Counted from the first letter of the stretch, positions 1 through 5,016 are shown. The stretch is DNA of 5,079 bases from an uncultured Lachnospiraceae bacterium (GCA_946630645.1 CAMOZD010000111.1:1-5079); one strand, 5' to 3'. Notes: generated by a model from the sequence alone, not told the origin. Numbers and translations are program-made.

Positions 1-585
1 AGCGAGCATTCCATGATTGGTAAGTTTATTGATACGGTCATCCAGGCGGACACCCTGCCCAGAACCCTGACCTCCTATTCCCCCTGCTTCCGTAAGGAGA
101 AGGGAGCCCATGGTATCGAGGAGAGAGGCGTTTACCGGATTCACCAGTTTGAGAAGCAGGAGATGATTGTTGTGTGCGAGCCGGAGGACAGTCCCATGTG
201 GTTTGACAAGCTCTGGCAGAATACGGTAGACCTTTTCCGGTCCATGGATATTCCTGTAAGAACTCTGGAGTGCTGCTCCGGTGACCTGGCAGACCTCAAG
301 GTGAAGTCTGTGGATGTGGAGGCCTGGTCTCCAAGGCAGAAGAAGTATTTTGAGGTGGGCAGCTGCTCTAATTTAGGAGACGCCCAGGCCCGCCGGCTGA
401 AGATCCGCGTGGTAGGGGAAAAAGGTAAGTATTTTGCCCACACCCTCAATAACACCGTGGTGGCTCCGCCCAGAATGCTGATTGCTTTCCTTGAGAATAA
501 TCTCAATGAGGATGGAAGTGTGAATATTCCTGAAGTCCTTCGTCCTTACATGGGTGGAACAGAAAAACTGATTCCTGCTGAGTAA
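1..585 (+). CDS. serS: Seryl-tRNA synthetase, C-terminal part (5' end outside window)
   Basis: This class II aminoacyl-tRNA synthetase activates serine with ATP and loads it onto tRNA-Ser in the cytoplasm; it also supplies Ser-tRNA for selenocysteine in organisms that use it. The frame is open to the first base, and the first residues (SEHS) match the end of the serine-binding TSE loop, so the upstream part with the tRNA-binding coiled coil is missing. About 194 residues are visible out of roughly 425 usual. Class II motif 2 is clear (SPCFRKE, then GVYRIHQFEKQE). It is followed by the core segment YFEVGSCSNLGDAQARR and motif 3 with its arginine in NNTVVAPPRMLIAFLEN. The protein ends in the typical RPYMGG tail. 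The A-P-P before the motif 3 arginine replaces the glycine-rich form of many bacterial SerRS proteins; from memory it is usual in Lachnospiraceae. The next gene is convergent, so serS ends its transcript here. Identification is secure. Confidence 0.96.
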   Translation, partial: SEHSMIGKFIDTVIQADTLPRTLTSYSPCFRKEKGAHGIEERGVYRIHQFEKQEMIVVCEPEDSPMWFDKLWQNTVDLFRSMDIPVRTLECCSGDLADLKVKSVDVEAWSPRQKKYFEVGSCSNLGDAQARRLKIRVVGEKGKYFAHTLNNTVVAPPRMLIAFLENNLNEDGSVNIPEVLRPYMGGTEKLIPAE

Positions 586-659
586 GGTTTGAACAGAGAA
601 AAAAGTCTTTGTCTATGGAGTAAGTTTTCAGGCAGGATTATATTTCTCGGTCAGGAAGC

Positions 660-686
660 AAGCCTTGAGACAAGGAAAAGGCTTTT
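660..686 (+). terminator. Weak terminator-like hairpin after serS
   Basis: A 7-bp stem (AAGCCTT 660-666 with AAGGCTT 678-684) closes an 11-base loop and runs into a short T run (683-686). It lies 75 bases after the serS stop and could give partial termination. The stem is only moderately GC-rich and the T run is short, so the larger hairpin at 757-837 is the better candidate for the main stop. Apart from this hairpin, nothing coding or otherwise recognisable was seen between 586 and 756. Confidence 0.25.
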
Positions 687-756
687 AATCAGAGAATAAG
701 ACGCCGGCCAGGGAAGAAGCTTTGACAAAGTCAGCAGAAATTAAAATATGAAGAAG

Positions 757-837
757 AAAAAACCATCTGTCAGAAGAAACTGATGTGGCACCCTGCCTGG
801 GGCGGTCATATCAGATGACTGACAGATGGTCTTTTTT
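757..837. terminator. Bidirectional intrinsic terminator with a two-tier stem
   Basis: A perfect 12-bp stem pairs ACCATCTGTCAG (762-773) with CTGACAGATGGT (819-830). It is preceded by six A residues (757-762) and followed by C and six T residues (832-837), so both strands show a stem followed by a U run. It sits between the convergent serS and carboxypeptidase genes and can serve both. The interior is not a plain loop. After a small internal loop (774-779 against 815-818), a second stem pairs 780-789 with 805-814, starting CTGAT/ATCAG and continuing with some G-U pairs. CCC/GGG closes the tip. The termination role is inferred from position and shape. Confidence 0.8.
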
Positions 838-876
838 ATATGTCATTTTATGATTTTGGCAGACAGCCTGGAAAGA

Positions 877-2652
877 CTAGTTGTCCTTTTTATTTGAAGA
901 AGAACGTCTTCTTCTGGTCGTGCCTGTGCCGGCTGAGCCCTGGGAAGTCCTGGCAGTGGAGCCGGAGCCTCTGGCGGAAGTCCTTGCCGCAGTGGAAGAA
1001 GACCTGGCAGAAGATGTCTTAGTGGAAGAAGGCTTAGTGGAAGGCTGTCTGGAGGAGGATAATTGCAACCGCCGCTTGTTGCGCTGCTGAATCCTCTGGC
1101 GCCGCTTCTTTTCTGCCAGAATCCGGCGGATCACCTGCATCAAAATGAAGACCAGCACAAAGGCAATGATTATGCGTATCATATAATTCAGGACCTTGTG
1201 GGGAGTGATCTGCTTTTTATTAACCTCGGCAGCGGTCATATCATCATCAATACTTTTGCCGCCAGAGTAGGCTTTGGCGGCATCGGTACTAGGGTCATAT
1301 ATTACGGGAGTGGAGCCGATCATGGTATCTCCAACCATGATATTCAGACGGCCCAGTCGTCCGTTCTCTTTATCCTCATCCAGAATAAACTGATAAGAAA
1401 TAGCGGACTCATCAAATTTTTTCTTAACAAGGATGGAGTAGCTTTGGTCGACCTGGCAGTTAAGAAACTTGACCTTATCGTAGGTTGCCTCATCCAGCTG
1501 GCCGCTGTTTTTAAGGGCGCTCTCCAGATCAAAATCTTTCAGGGGAGTGATCTGCTTGACTTTCTTAAAGGCCCATTTATAAAGGTTTTTGGTATCCTTG
1601 TAGCTGTTGTCAGCCCCGTAATCCTTAAGGATGACACAGATCAGTTCCACATCACCCTTTTTAGCGTAACTGACCAGGGTGTTGAGGGCAGCCTTGGTAA
1701 AGCCTGTCTTGGCTCCTTCCACACGCTTATAATAGTACTCAGAACTTTCATGCATGATCTTGGCATGGTTGGTGAGCTCTATGTTGTGGGTTAAAGTATC
1801 GCTGGCAGGAATCGTGTAGGTAAGGGTTCCGGCAATCTTGCGGAACTCTTCATACTGCATGGCCTGCTGGAGAATTAGGGCCATATCATGGCCTGTAGTA
1901 TAATGCTTTTCGTCGGGAAGACCATGGGGATTCCTGAACCGGGTATTGGTACAGCCAAGTTCTTTGGCCCGCCTGGTCATCAGCTTACCAAAAGCCTTGT
2001 CAGAGCCGGCAATGTTCTGGGCTATGGCAGCCGCCGCTTCATTGGCCGAAGCCAGCATGAGGGCATAGAGGGTATCCTCTACAGAAAGGACGGCACCGGC
2101 GTTAATGCCGGCGGAGCTGCTGCCGGCTTCAATGCCTTCGACAGCTTCTTTGGTAAAGACAATATTATCATCCATCTTGAGGTACTCTATGGCGAGCAGG
2201 GCAGTCATAACCTTTGTGATGCTGGCGGGATAACGTCGGGTATAACCCTCGTAGGAATAGAGAATAGCACCGGTCCTGGCATCCATGAGAAAGGCAGAAT
2301 CAGCTGCTACGGTAGGAGCATCCTCAAAGCCATCTACATTATAGTGGGCGCAGTGCTCGCCAATGGGATTATCTGCCGTGGCCTTGCTGGTGTCCTTTAC
2401 GGCTTCTGTCGCATCAGCCTCTTCTGATGAGGCCGGTGCCTGGTCCTGGACCGTGGAGGCGGTCTGGGTCTGGCCGGCTTCTGTAGAAGCAGACTGAGCC
2501 TTGCCGGTCTCTGTAGAAGCAGACTGAGCCTGGCTGGCTTCTGTGGCTGCCGCCTGGGCAAAAACCGGAGTTGACAGAGGGCCAAACACTGATGAGACAG
2601 CGATGCTGGCCGTCACCAGAAGGGAAAAACATGATGTCAGTAATCTTTTCAT
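877..2652 (-). CDS. D-alanyl-D-alanine carboxypeptidase, family S11 (PBP5/DacA type)
   Basis: This exported penicillin-binding enzyme removes the terminal D-Ala from peptidoglycan pentapeptides and so limits cross-linking. The 591-residue product begins with a signal peptide (MKRLL, hydrophobic stretch, likely cleavage after VFA, residue 32). A Ser/Thr/Ala/Gln-rich linker with 10-residue repeats follows (about 33-92), then the S11 domain with all three active-site motifs: SITK (Ser144, Lys147), SAN (202-204) and KTG (315-317). Residues about 368-455 fit the PBP5 C-terminal beta domain. A membrane helix (about 489-508) replaces the amphipathic anchor of E. coli PBP5 and is followed by an 83-residue Ser/Thr/Arg-rich tail, predicted cytoplasmic. 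The start at 2652 was chosen because AAGGAGAG lies 10 bases before it; an in-frame ATG at 2676 would put that SD inside the gene and spoil the signal peptide. The protein is longer than the usual 400-450 residues because of the linker and tail. It appears to be transcribed alone. Confidence 0.94.
   Translation of the reverse strand: MKRLLTSCFSLLVTASIAVSSVFGPLSTPVFAQAAATEASQAQSASTETGKAQSASTEAGQTQTASTVQDQAPASSEEADATEAVKDTSKATADNPIGEHCAHYNVDGFEDAPTVAADSAFLMDARTGAILYSYEGYTRRYPASITKVMTALLAIEYLKMDDNIVFTKEAVEGIEAGSSSAGINAGAVLSVEDTLYALMLASANEAAAAIAQNIAGSDKAFGKLMTRRAKELGCTNTRFRNPHGLPDEKHYTTGHDMALILQQAMQYEEFRKIAGTLTYTIPASDTLTHNIELTNHAKIMHESSEYYYKRVEGAKTGFTKAALNTLVSYAKKGDVELICVILKDYGADNSYKDTKNLYKWAFKKVKQITPLKDFDLESALKNSGQLDEATYDKVKFLNCQVDQSYSILVKKKFDESAISYQFILDEDKENGRLGRLNIMVGDTMIGSTPVIYDPSTDAAKAYSGGKSIDDDMTAAEVNKKQITPHKVLNYMIRIIIAFVLVFILMQVIRRILAEKKRRQRIQQRNKRRLQLSSSRQPSTKPSSTKTSSARSSSTAARTSARGSGSTARTSQGSAGTGTTRRRRSSSNKKDN
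2446..2535 (-). repeat. 30-bp in-frame repeats in the carboxypeptidase linker
   Basis: Three 10-codon units encode SQAQSASTET, GKAQSASTEA and GQTQTASTVQ just after the signal peptide. Two of them share an identical 20-base stretch (2481-2500 and 2511-2530, CTGTAGAAGCAGACTGAGCC on the plus strand), exactly 30 bases apart; the third is diverged. Because the period is a multiple of three, copy-number change by slippage would keep the frame and only change linker length. The linker is expected to lie on the outer face of the membrane. Confidence 0.8.
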
Positions 2653-2662
2653 AATTATTATT

Positions 2663-2670
2663 CTCTCCTT
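2663..2670 (-). promoter_or_regulatory. Ribosome binding site that decides the carboxypeptidase start
   Basis: On the minus strand AAGGAGAG lies 10 bases before the ATG at 2652. It falls inside the longer reading frame that would begin at 2676, which argues for the shorter protein whose N-terminus is a normal signal peptide. Confidence 0.8.
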
Positions 2671-2757
2671 ACACATACTATGCTATAGCTGTGAGATCGT
2701 CTGTATATCCAAAATCAAGGCAAAAACAGCCTTTGGATGAAAGTGCATATCAGATTT

Positions 2758-2786
2758 ATTTTATACTATAGTCATAGTCTGTGCAA
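2758..2786 (-). promoter_or_regulatory. Candidate promoter of the carboxypeptidase gene
   Basis: On the minus strand TTGCAC (2786-2781) and TAAAAT (2763-2758) are 17 bases apart in an AT-rich stretch between the upstream terminator and the gene. The -10 matches the consensus at five of six positions, but the -35 at only three. TATAAA, shifted by two bases, is an alternative -10 with a 15-base spacer. The resulting leader would be about 100 bases, with only a weak 5-bp hairpin (2717-2721 with 2729-2733). Confidence 0.35.
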
Positions 2787-2799
2787 GGAAAAAGTTGTT

Positions 2800-2845
2800 A
2801 TTTAAAGCTGACGGCCCCTTTAAGTCACTTACAGGGGCCGTCAGC
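2800..2845 (-). terminator. Intrinsic terminator of the SHOCT gene
   Basis: A perfect 13-bp GC-rich stem pairs GCTGACGGCCCCT (2807-2819) with AGGGGCCGTCAGC (2833-2845). The loop has its own small stem (TAAG/CTTA around TCA). On the minus strand the stem is followed by TTTAAAT and, further on, TTTTT, while the plus-strand side has no T run. It starts 36 bases after the SHOCT stop and separates that transcript from the carboxypeptidase promoter. The immediate U run is short, but the stem is very stable. Confidence 0.8.
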
Positions 2846-2880
2846 CATGTGTCGGTAAAGAGGTTAGAGCTGCCGGGCTG

Positions 2881-3315
2881 TCACAGGTCCAGCAGGTCCT
2901 TCTTCTTTTTCTGGAATTCCTCTTCTGTGATGATGTCCATGTCCAGGAGTTCCTTGAGCTTTTTCAATTCTTCGTAAGGGTCGGAGGCAGGGCCTGCCTG
3001 GACCGTCCTGTTTTGAGGACCTCCTTCCGCCGGGCCGGCCTGGCCTGTTTCCATCCTGGCTGCCCGTTCCCGTTCCCGCTGCAACTCCTTTAATGCTTTG
3101 CGGATCTTGCGGGCAGAAGACCTGGGGAAGGGAATGGATACCTCCCTGCCTTCATAAACCATGGTCAGGATTCCGTAAGCGGCAAACAGGGGCTCGCTGG
3201 TGATCTCCAGCTTTTCAATCTTGTCATAGGGAAAAGACCGGCTGCCGACGATAAAACAGTCCTCGTCAAAAATCAGGTCTTCCATATTGAAGCGGCCTTC
3301 TATCTCGTTATACAT
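2881..3315 (-). CDS. PH-like domain protein with C-terminal SHOCT domain
   Basis: This is a small cytoplasmic protein of 144 residues with no signal peptide or membrane helix. Residues about 11-80 alternate short hydrophobic strands (EDLIFDEDCFIVGSRSFPYDK, then LEITSEP and EVSIPFP), ending in a helix KIRKALKELQRERERAAR. This resembles small bacterial PH-like domains. A Gly/Ala/Pro/Gln linker (about 89-111) leads to a typical SHOCT domain (112-144: DPYEELKKLKELLD, then IITEEEFQKKKKDLL). SHOCT is a short helical module found at the ends of many unrelated bacterial proteins and thought to act in oligomerisation or binding. No catalytic residues are evident and the cellular role is unknown. The start at 3315 has GAGGTGA nine bases upstream; an internal ATG at 3285 behind AAGG would give a 134-residue form. 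The gene has its own promoter and terminator and is divergent from the GNAT gene. Confidence 0.85.
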   Translation of the reverse strand: MYNEIEGRFNMEDLIFDEDCFIVGSRSFPYDKIEKLEITSEPLFAAYGILTMVYEGREVSIPFPRSSARKIRKALKELQRERERAARMETGQAGPAEGGPQNRTVQAGPASDPYEELKKLKELLDMDIITEEEFQKKKKDLLDL

Positions 3316-3343
3316 ATATTGTGTTCACCTCGGTATTTTATAT

Positions 3344-3372
3344 TTGGATTAATAATTTTGTATTTTTATATT
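3344..3372 (+). promoter_or_regulatory. Candidate promoter of the GNAT-DUF3781 genes
   Basis: TTGGAT (3344-3349) and TATATT (3367-3372) are separated by 17 bases. The -10 matches the consensus at five of six positions and the -35 at three. Transcription would start near 3379, leaving a leader of about 83 bases that contains both 24-bp repeats. The -10 overlaps that of the divergent SHOCT promoter. The region is very AT-rich, so alternative hexamers exist. Confidence 0.4.
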
Positions 3373-3398
3373 ATAGCAAGATTGGGGACATCCCACAA
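3370..3398 (-). promoter_or_regulatory. Promoter of the SHOCT gene
   Basis: On the minus strand TTGTGG (3398-3393) and a perfect TATAAT (3375-3370) are 17 bases apart, and TGC directly precedes the -10, giving an extended -10. Transcription would start near 3363, about 48 bases before the ATG. The -35 lies inside the first 24-bp repeat, so a protein bound there would be expected to block or alter polymerase binding. Confidence 0.6.
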
Positions 3399-3425
3399 TT
3401 AAAGATTGGAGATATCTCATAATTA
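3378..3425. repeat. Two tandem 24-bp repeats with palindromic cores (candidate operator)
   Basis: Units 3378-3401 and 3402-3425 abut with no gap and match at 20 of 24 positions; all four differences are transitions. Each unit holds a 10-bp inverted repeat, GGGACATCCC (3385-3394) and GAGATATCTC (3409-3418), flanked by ATTG on the left and AAT on the right. The first covers the -35 of the SHOCT promoter; both lie at or just after the predicted start point of the GNAT transcript. Paired dyads between divergent genes are typical of transcription factor sites. The regulator is not identified and no regulator gene is in the window. Confidence 0.6.
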
Positions 3426-3461
3426 TGAACCGTAAAAGAACTGATGCCTGGAGAAAAGGAT

Positions 3462-3941
3462 ATGCTGATAAGAGCGCTGAGAGCAGAGGAAGTAGATCTT
3501 CTAAAAGAATTTTTGTACGAGGCCATTTTCCTCCCTGAAGGGGTAGAGCCCCCTGCCAGGGAGATTATTGAACTGCCGGAGTTAAAGATCTATTATGAGG
3601 ATTTTGGGACAGGCCCTGGGGATTACTGCCTGGTCGCGGCAGATGACCGCAGGGATGACGGCAAGGTTGCCGGTGCCGTCTGGACACGGATTATGGAGGA
3701 TTATGGTCATGTGGATGATGATACCCCCTCCTTTGCCATATCCCTCTACAAGGAATACCGGAGTCAGGGCACAGGGACCAGGCTGATGAAGGCCATGCTG
3801 GCTTTGTTGAAGGAAGAAGGTTATGAGAGAGCGTCCCTGGCAGTACAGAAGGCTAATTATGCAGTCAACATGTATGAGAAGCTGGGCTTTAAAAGAGTGG
3901 ATGAGAATGATCAGGAATATATTATGGTCTGTGAATTATGA
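3462..3941 (+). CDS. GNAT family N-acetyltransferase
   Basis: This predicted cytoplasmic enzyme would transfer an acetyl group from acetyl-CoA to an amine; the substrate is unknown. The 159-residue length fits a single GNAT domain. It opens with the usual beta strand MLIRALRAEEVDLL. The acetyl-CoA pyrophosphate loop (motif A) is YRSQGTGTRLM, with the R-x-x-G-x-G pattern at 100-105. Motif B follows with SLAVQKANYAVNMYEKLGF (about 125-143), including the conserved Asn and Tyr. The region before motif A (YGHVDDDTPSFAISLYKEYR) is a familiar GNAT layout. The start at 3462 has GGAG eight bases upstream; an in-frame ATG at 3444 has no SD and would place this SD inside the gene. The stop overlaps an ATG (ATGA, 3938-3941) and lies in the first units of a degenerate repeat array. 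It is probably cotranscribed with the DUF3781 gene 155 bases downstream. Confidence 0.9.
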   Translation: MLIRALRAEEVDLLKEFLYEAIFLPEGVEPPAREIIELPELKIYYEDFGTGPGDYCLVAADDRRDDGKVAGAVWTRIMEDYGHVDDDTPSFAISLYKEYRSQGTGTRLMKAMLALLKEEGYERASLAVQKANYAVNMYEKLGFKRVDENDQEYIMVCEL

Positions 3942-4125
3942 GCAGGGAAGCGATAGAACAACGGCCAGTGAACTATGTTTAGGGAACCGAAAGAACAATG
4001 GCTTTTGAATGATAGGCAGGAAACCGACAAGTTGTGTAAAGAACTCTGGTTCTTGAACTATGTCCAGGAAACAGATAGAACAATGGTATGTGAACTATGA
4101 GTAAGGAATTGATCGAAGATATTGA
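3905..4125 (+). repeat. Degenerate tandem array spanning the GNAT-DUF3781 junction
   Basis: Six diverged units can be aligned by eye, starting at 3905, 3931, 3968, 4007, 4055 and 4090 (lengths 26, 37, 39, 48, 35, and a last unit fading into the DUF3781 gene). Shared pieces are GTGAAYTATG, CAGGRAACCGA and AGAACAATGGYTTT. The first unit is the last coding stretch of the GNAT gene (NDQEYIM) and the second starts with its CEL-stop; the last supplies the DUF3781 start codon. The fourth unit has about 10 extra bases (ACAAGTTGTGT) and a 6-bp hairpin (4039-4044 with 4049-4054). The right boundary is uncertain. Confidence 0.65.
3975..4100 (+). other. Possible 41-codon coupling ORF within the repeat array
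   Basis: An open frame from ATG 3975 encodes a hydrophilic 41-residue peptide starting MFREPKEQW and ending QETDRTMVCEL, close to the end of the GNAT protein (QEYIMVCEL). Its TGA overlaps the DUF3781 ATG as ATGA (4097-4100). It has no good SD. It may only be a by-product of repeat duplication, but its translation could carry ribosomes to the DUF3781 start. There is no evidence that the peptide itself does anything. Confidence 0.25.
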
Positions 4126-4339
4126 TAAACTGCATAGCACGGAAATGGGACTTGAAAGAATCAGGAGCAATCTTGACCTTGGCCCGGTGGACCCGGTGGC
4201 CTGGTGCCGGGAAGCGATCCTGGAGGAGAAGGCAGTCATTACCCGTAAGGGTAAGAACTGGTATGTGAGGATCCGCGGTTGTGTGATTACAGTGAATGCA
4301 GGCAGCCTCACCATAATTACGGCCCACAAGGAGAAATGA
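4097..4339 (+). CDS. DUF3781 family protein
   Basis: This is a small soluble protein of 80 residues, recognised by its resemblance to DUF3781. The N-terminus is helical (MSKELIEDIDKLHSTEMGLERIRSNL), followed by VAWCREAILEEKAVI. The conserved core is KGKNWYV (51-57), CVITVNA (62-68) and TIITAHK (72-78). The function of the family is unknown; no catalytic site, metal-binding pattern or membrane segment is evident. The start at 4097 is forced: an in-frame TGA lies at 4091-4093 and the next ATG would remove the conserved first helix. No SD precedes the start, which lies in the last unit of the repeat array, so translation may depend on coupling to upstream reading. It follows the GNAT gene on the same strand, probably on one transcript, and a hairpin follows 24 bases after its stop. 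Confidence 0.85.
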   Translation: MSKELIEDIDKLHSTEMGLERIRSNLDLGPVDPVAWCREAILEEKAVITRKGKNWYVRIRGCVITVNAGSLTIITAHKEK

Positions 4340-4363
4340 ATATAAAAAGTAAAGCTTTTCAGA

Positions 4364-4404
4364 GGGAAGCGGTCGTCGGTATCCAGGACGACCGCTTTCT
4401 GCTT
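4364..4404. terminator. Intrinsic terminator between convergent DUF3781 and GNAT genes
   Basis: A perfect 11-bp stem pairs AAGCGGTCGTC (4367-4377) with GACGACCGCTT (4387-4397). It extends outward by G-U and G-C pairs and inward by GG/CC. On the plus strand it runs into TTTCTGCTT, an imperfect U run. On the minus strand the T-rich stretch comes later (CTTTACTTTTTATA, 4341-4354). It most likely ends the GNAT-DUF3781 transcript and may help end the convergent one. Nothing else recognisable was found in the rest of the interval up to 4479. Confidence 0.65.
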
Positions 4405-4479
4405 AAACCAACCAAATCTGCCAGAGAATGAGTGCCGGATCTGGTAAAAGAATTATTTTATGTAAGGATTGGGGAAATG

Positions 4480-5016
4480 CTATTGCTGACCAAGCCATTT
4501 CTCCAATAATACCAGATTCACATACGGTATCCCGTTAAAAACTGTGGGTACGATGGAGATTTCTTTGTAGCCCAGCTTCTTGTACATAGCCCTGGCGGCC
4601 AGGTTTTTCTCATTGGTATCCATGCGAAGTTCAGGGCAGCCATGGTCCGCCGCATATTTCTCATAGAAGGCGACAAACTTTTTGCCCAGTCCTCTCCCGG
4701 CTGCCGCCGGTGATATGGCAAGGGTGTGGAGGACACAGACCTGGTCATCAGAGGCCTGGTGTTTCCAGGGGGCACCATAATAGGAGTCGACCTGGATCTG
4801 ATTAATAACAGCGACGCCCAGTAAATGGTCGTCTTCCTCAAGGACAAATAGGTCGTCCCGGCCGAGTGCGGCTTCTGCGGTGGCCTTAACCGGATAAACA
4901 CCCCGGATCCATCCCGTGAAGAGTTTGCCCTCTTCCTGGGCCTGGTGGACCTGGTCATAAAGAGAGGCGACCGCATCAATATCCTGGTAAACAGCTTTTC
5001 GGATTATTTGCTTCAT
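4480..5016 (-). CDS. GNAT family N-acetyltransferase
   Basis: This is a predicted cytoplasmic acetyl-CoA-dependent N-acetyltransferase of 178 residues; the substrate cannot be told. It opens with the GNAT first strand and helix (IIRKAVYQDIDAVASLYDQVH). A central strand (FVLEEDDHLLGVAVINQ) and the strand VCVLHTLAISP lead into motif A AAAGRGLGKKFVAFYEKYA (104-122). Here alanine stands where many GNATs have the first Arg/Gln of the loop, while the glycines are kept. Motif B is RMDTNEKNLAARAMYKKLGY (131-150), with Asn and Tyr in place. The start at 5016 has AAAGGAG ten bases upstream, and a perfect -10 element lies about 48 bases upstream. It is unlike the other GNAT in this window outside the shared motifs, so it is not a recent duplicate. 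It is convergent with the DUF3781 gene and seems to be transcribed alone, leftward. Confidence 0.9.
   Translation of the reverse strand: MKQIIRKAVYQDIDAVASLYDQVHQAQEEGKLFTGWIRGVYPVKATAEAALGRDDLFVLEEDDHLLGVAVINQIQVDSYYGAPWKHQASDDQVCVLHTLAISPAAAGRGLGKKFVAFYEKYAADHGCPELRMDTNEKNLAARAMYKKLGYKEISIVPTVFNGIPYVNLVLLEKWLGQQ

Noticed and set aside
762..830. Riboswitch, T-box or kink-turn element in the two-tier hairpin
   Set aside because: It lies downstream of serS and tail to tail with the next gene, so it leads no gene; the internal loop does not fit the tandem G-A pattern of a kink-turn.
881..1090. Acidic, Glu/Val/Leu-rich plus-strand frame
   Set aside because: It is the complement of the Ser/Arg-rich tail coding sequence; its odd composition follows from that.
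1063..1794. Long plus-strand open frame opposite the carboxypeptidase gene
   Set aside because: It is the antisense shadow of a gene with clear S11 motifs, has no SD and resembles no family. The same applies to the plus-strand frame at 1888-2427.
2620..2652. Lipobox-like LTSC near the carboxypeptidase N-terminus
   Set aside because: The cysteine is residue 8, before the hydrophobic core, so it cannot be a lipoprotein cleavage site; a normal cleavage site follows VFA at residue 32.
877..2676. A longer carboxypeptidase starting at the ATG at 2676 (MCKERIII...)
   Set aside because: The SD for the downstream ATG would lie inside it, and the eight extra residues spoil an otherwise typical signal peptide.
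2707..2738. Regulatory hairpin in the carboxypeptidase leader
   Set aside because: Only a 5-bp stem plus four outer pairs across an uneven internal loop; within chance expectation for AT-rich DNA.
3444..3461. Six-codon N-terminal extension of the GNAT protein
   Set aside because: There is no SD before 3444, while GGAG sits eight bases before 3462, where the conserved first strand begins.
3905..4125. CRISPR array or integron-type repeats
   Set aside because: Units are diverged and directly adjoining with no unique spacers, and no cas or integrase gene is present.
3462..4339. GNAT-DUF3781 as a toxin-antitoxin pair
   Set aside because: The order and sizes could suggest it, but the GNAT protein lacks visible features of TacT-type toxins, the partner is not a DNA-binding RHH protein, and DUF3781 is not known to me as an antitoxin.
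4411..4445. Separate terminator for the leftward GNAT gene
   Set aside because: A 7-bp stem with one G-U pair around a 21-base loop and no real U run is too weak to call.
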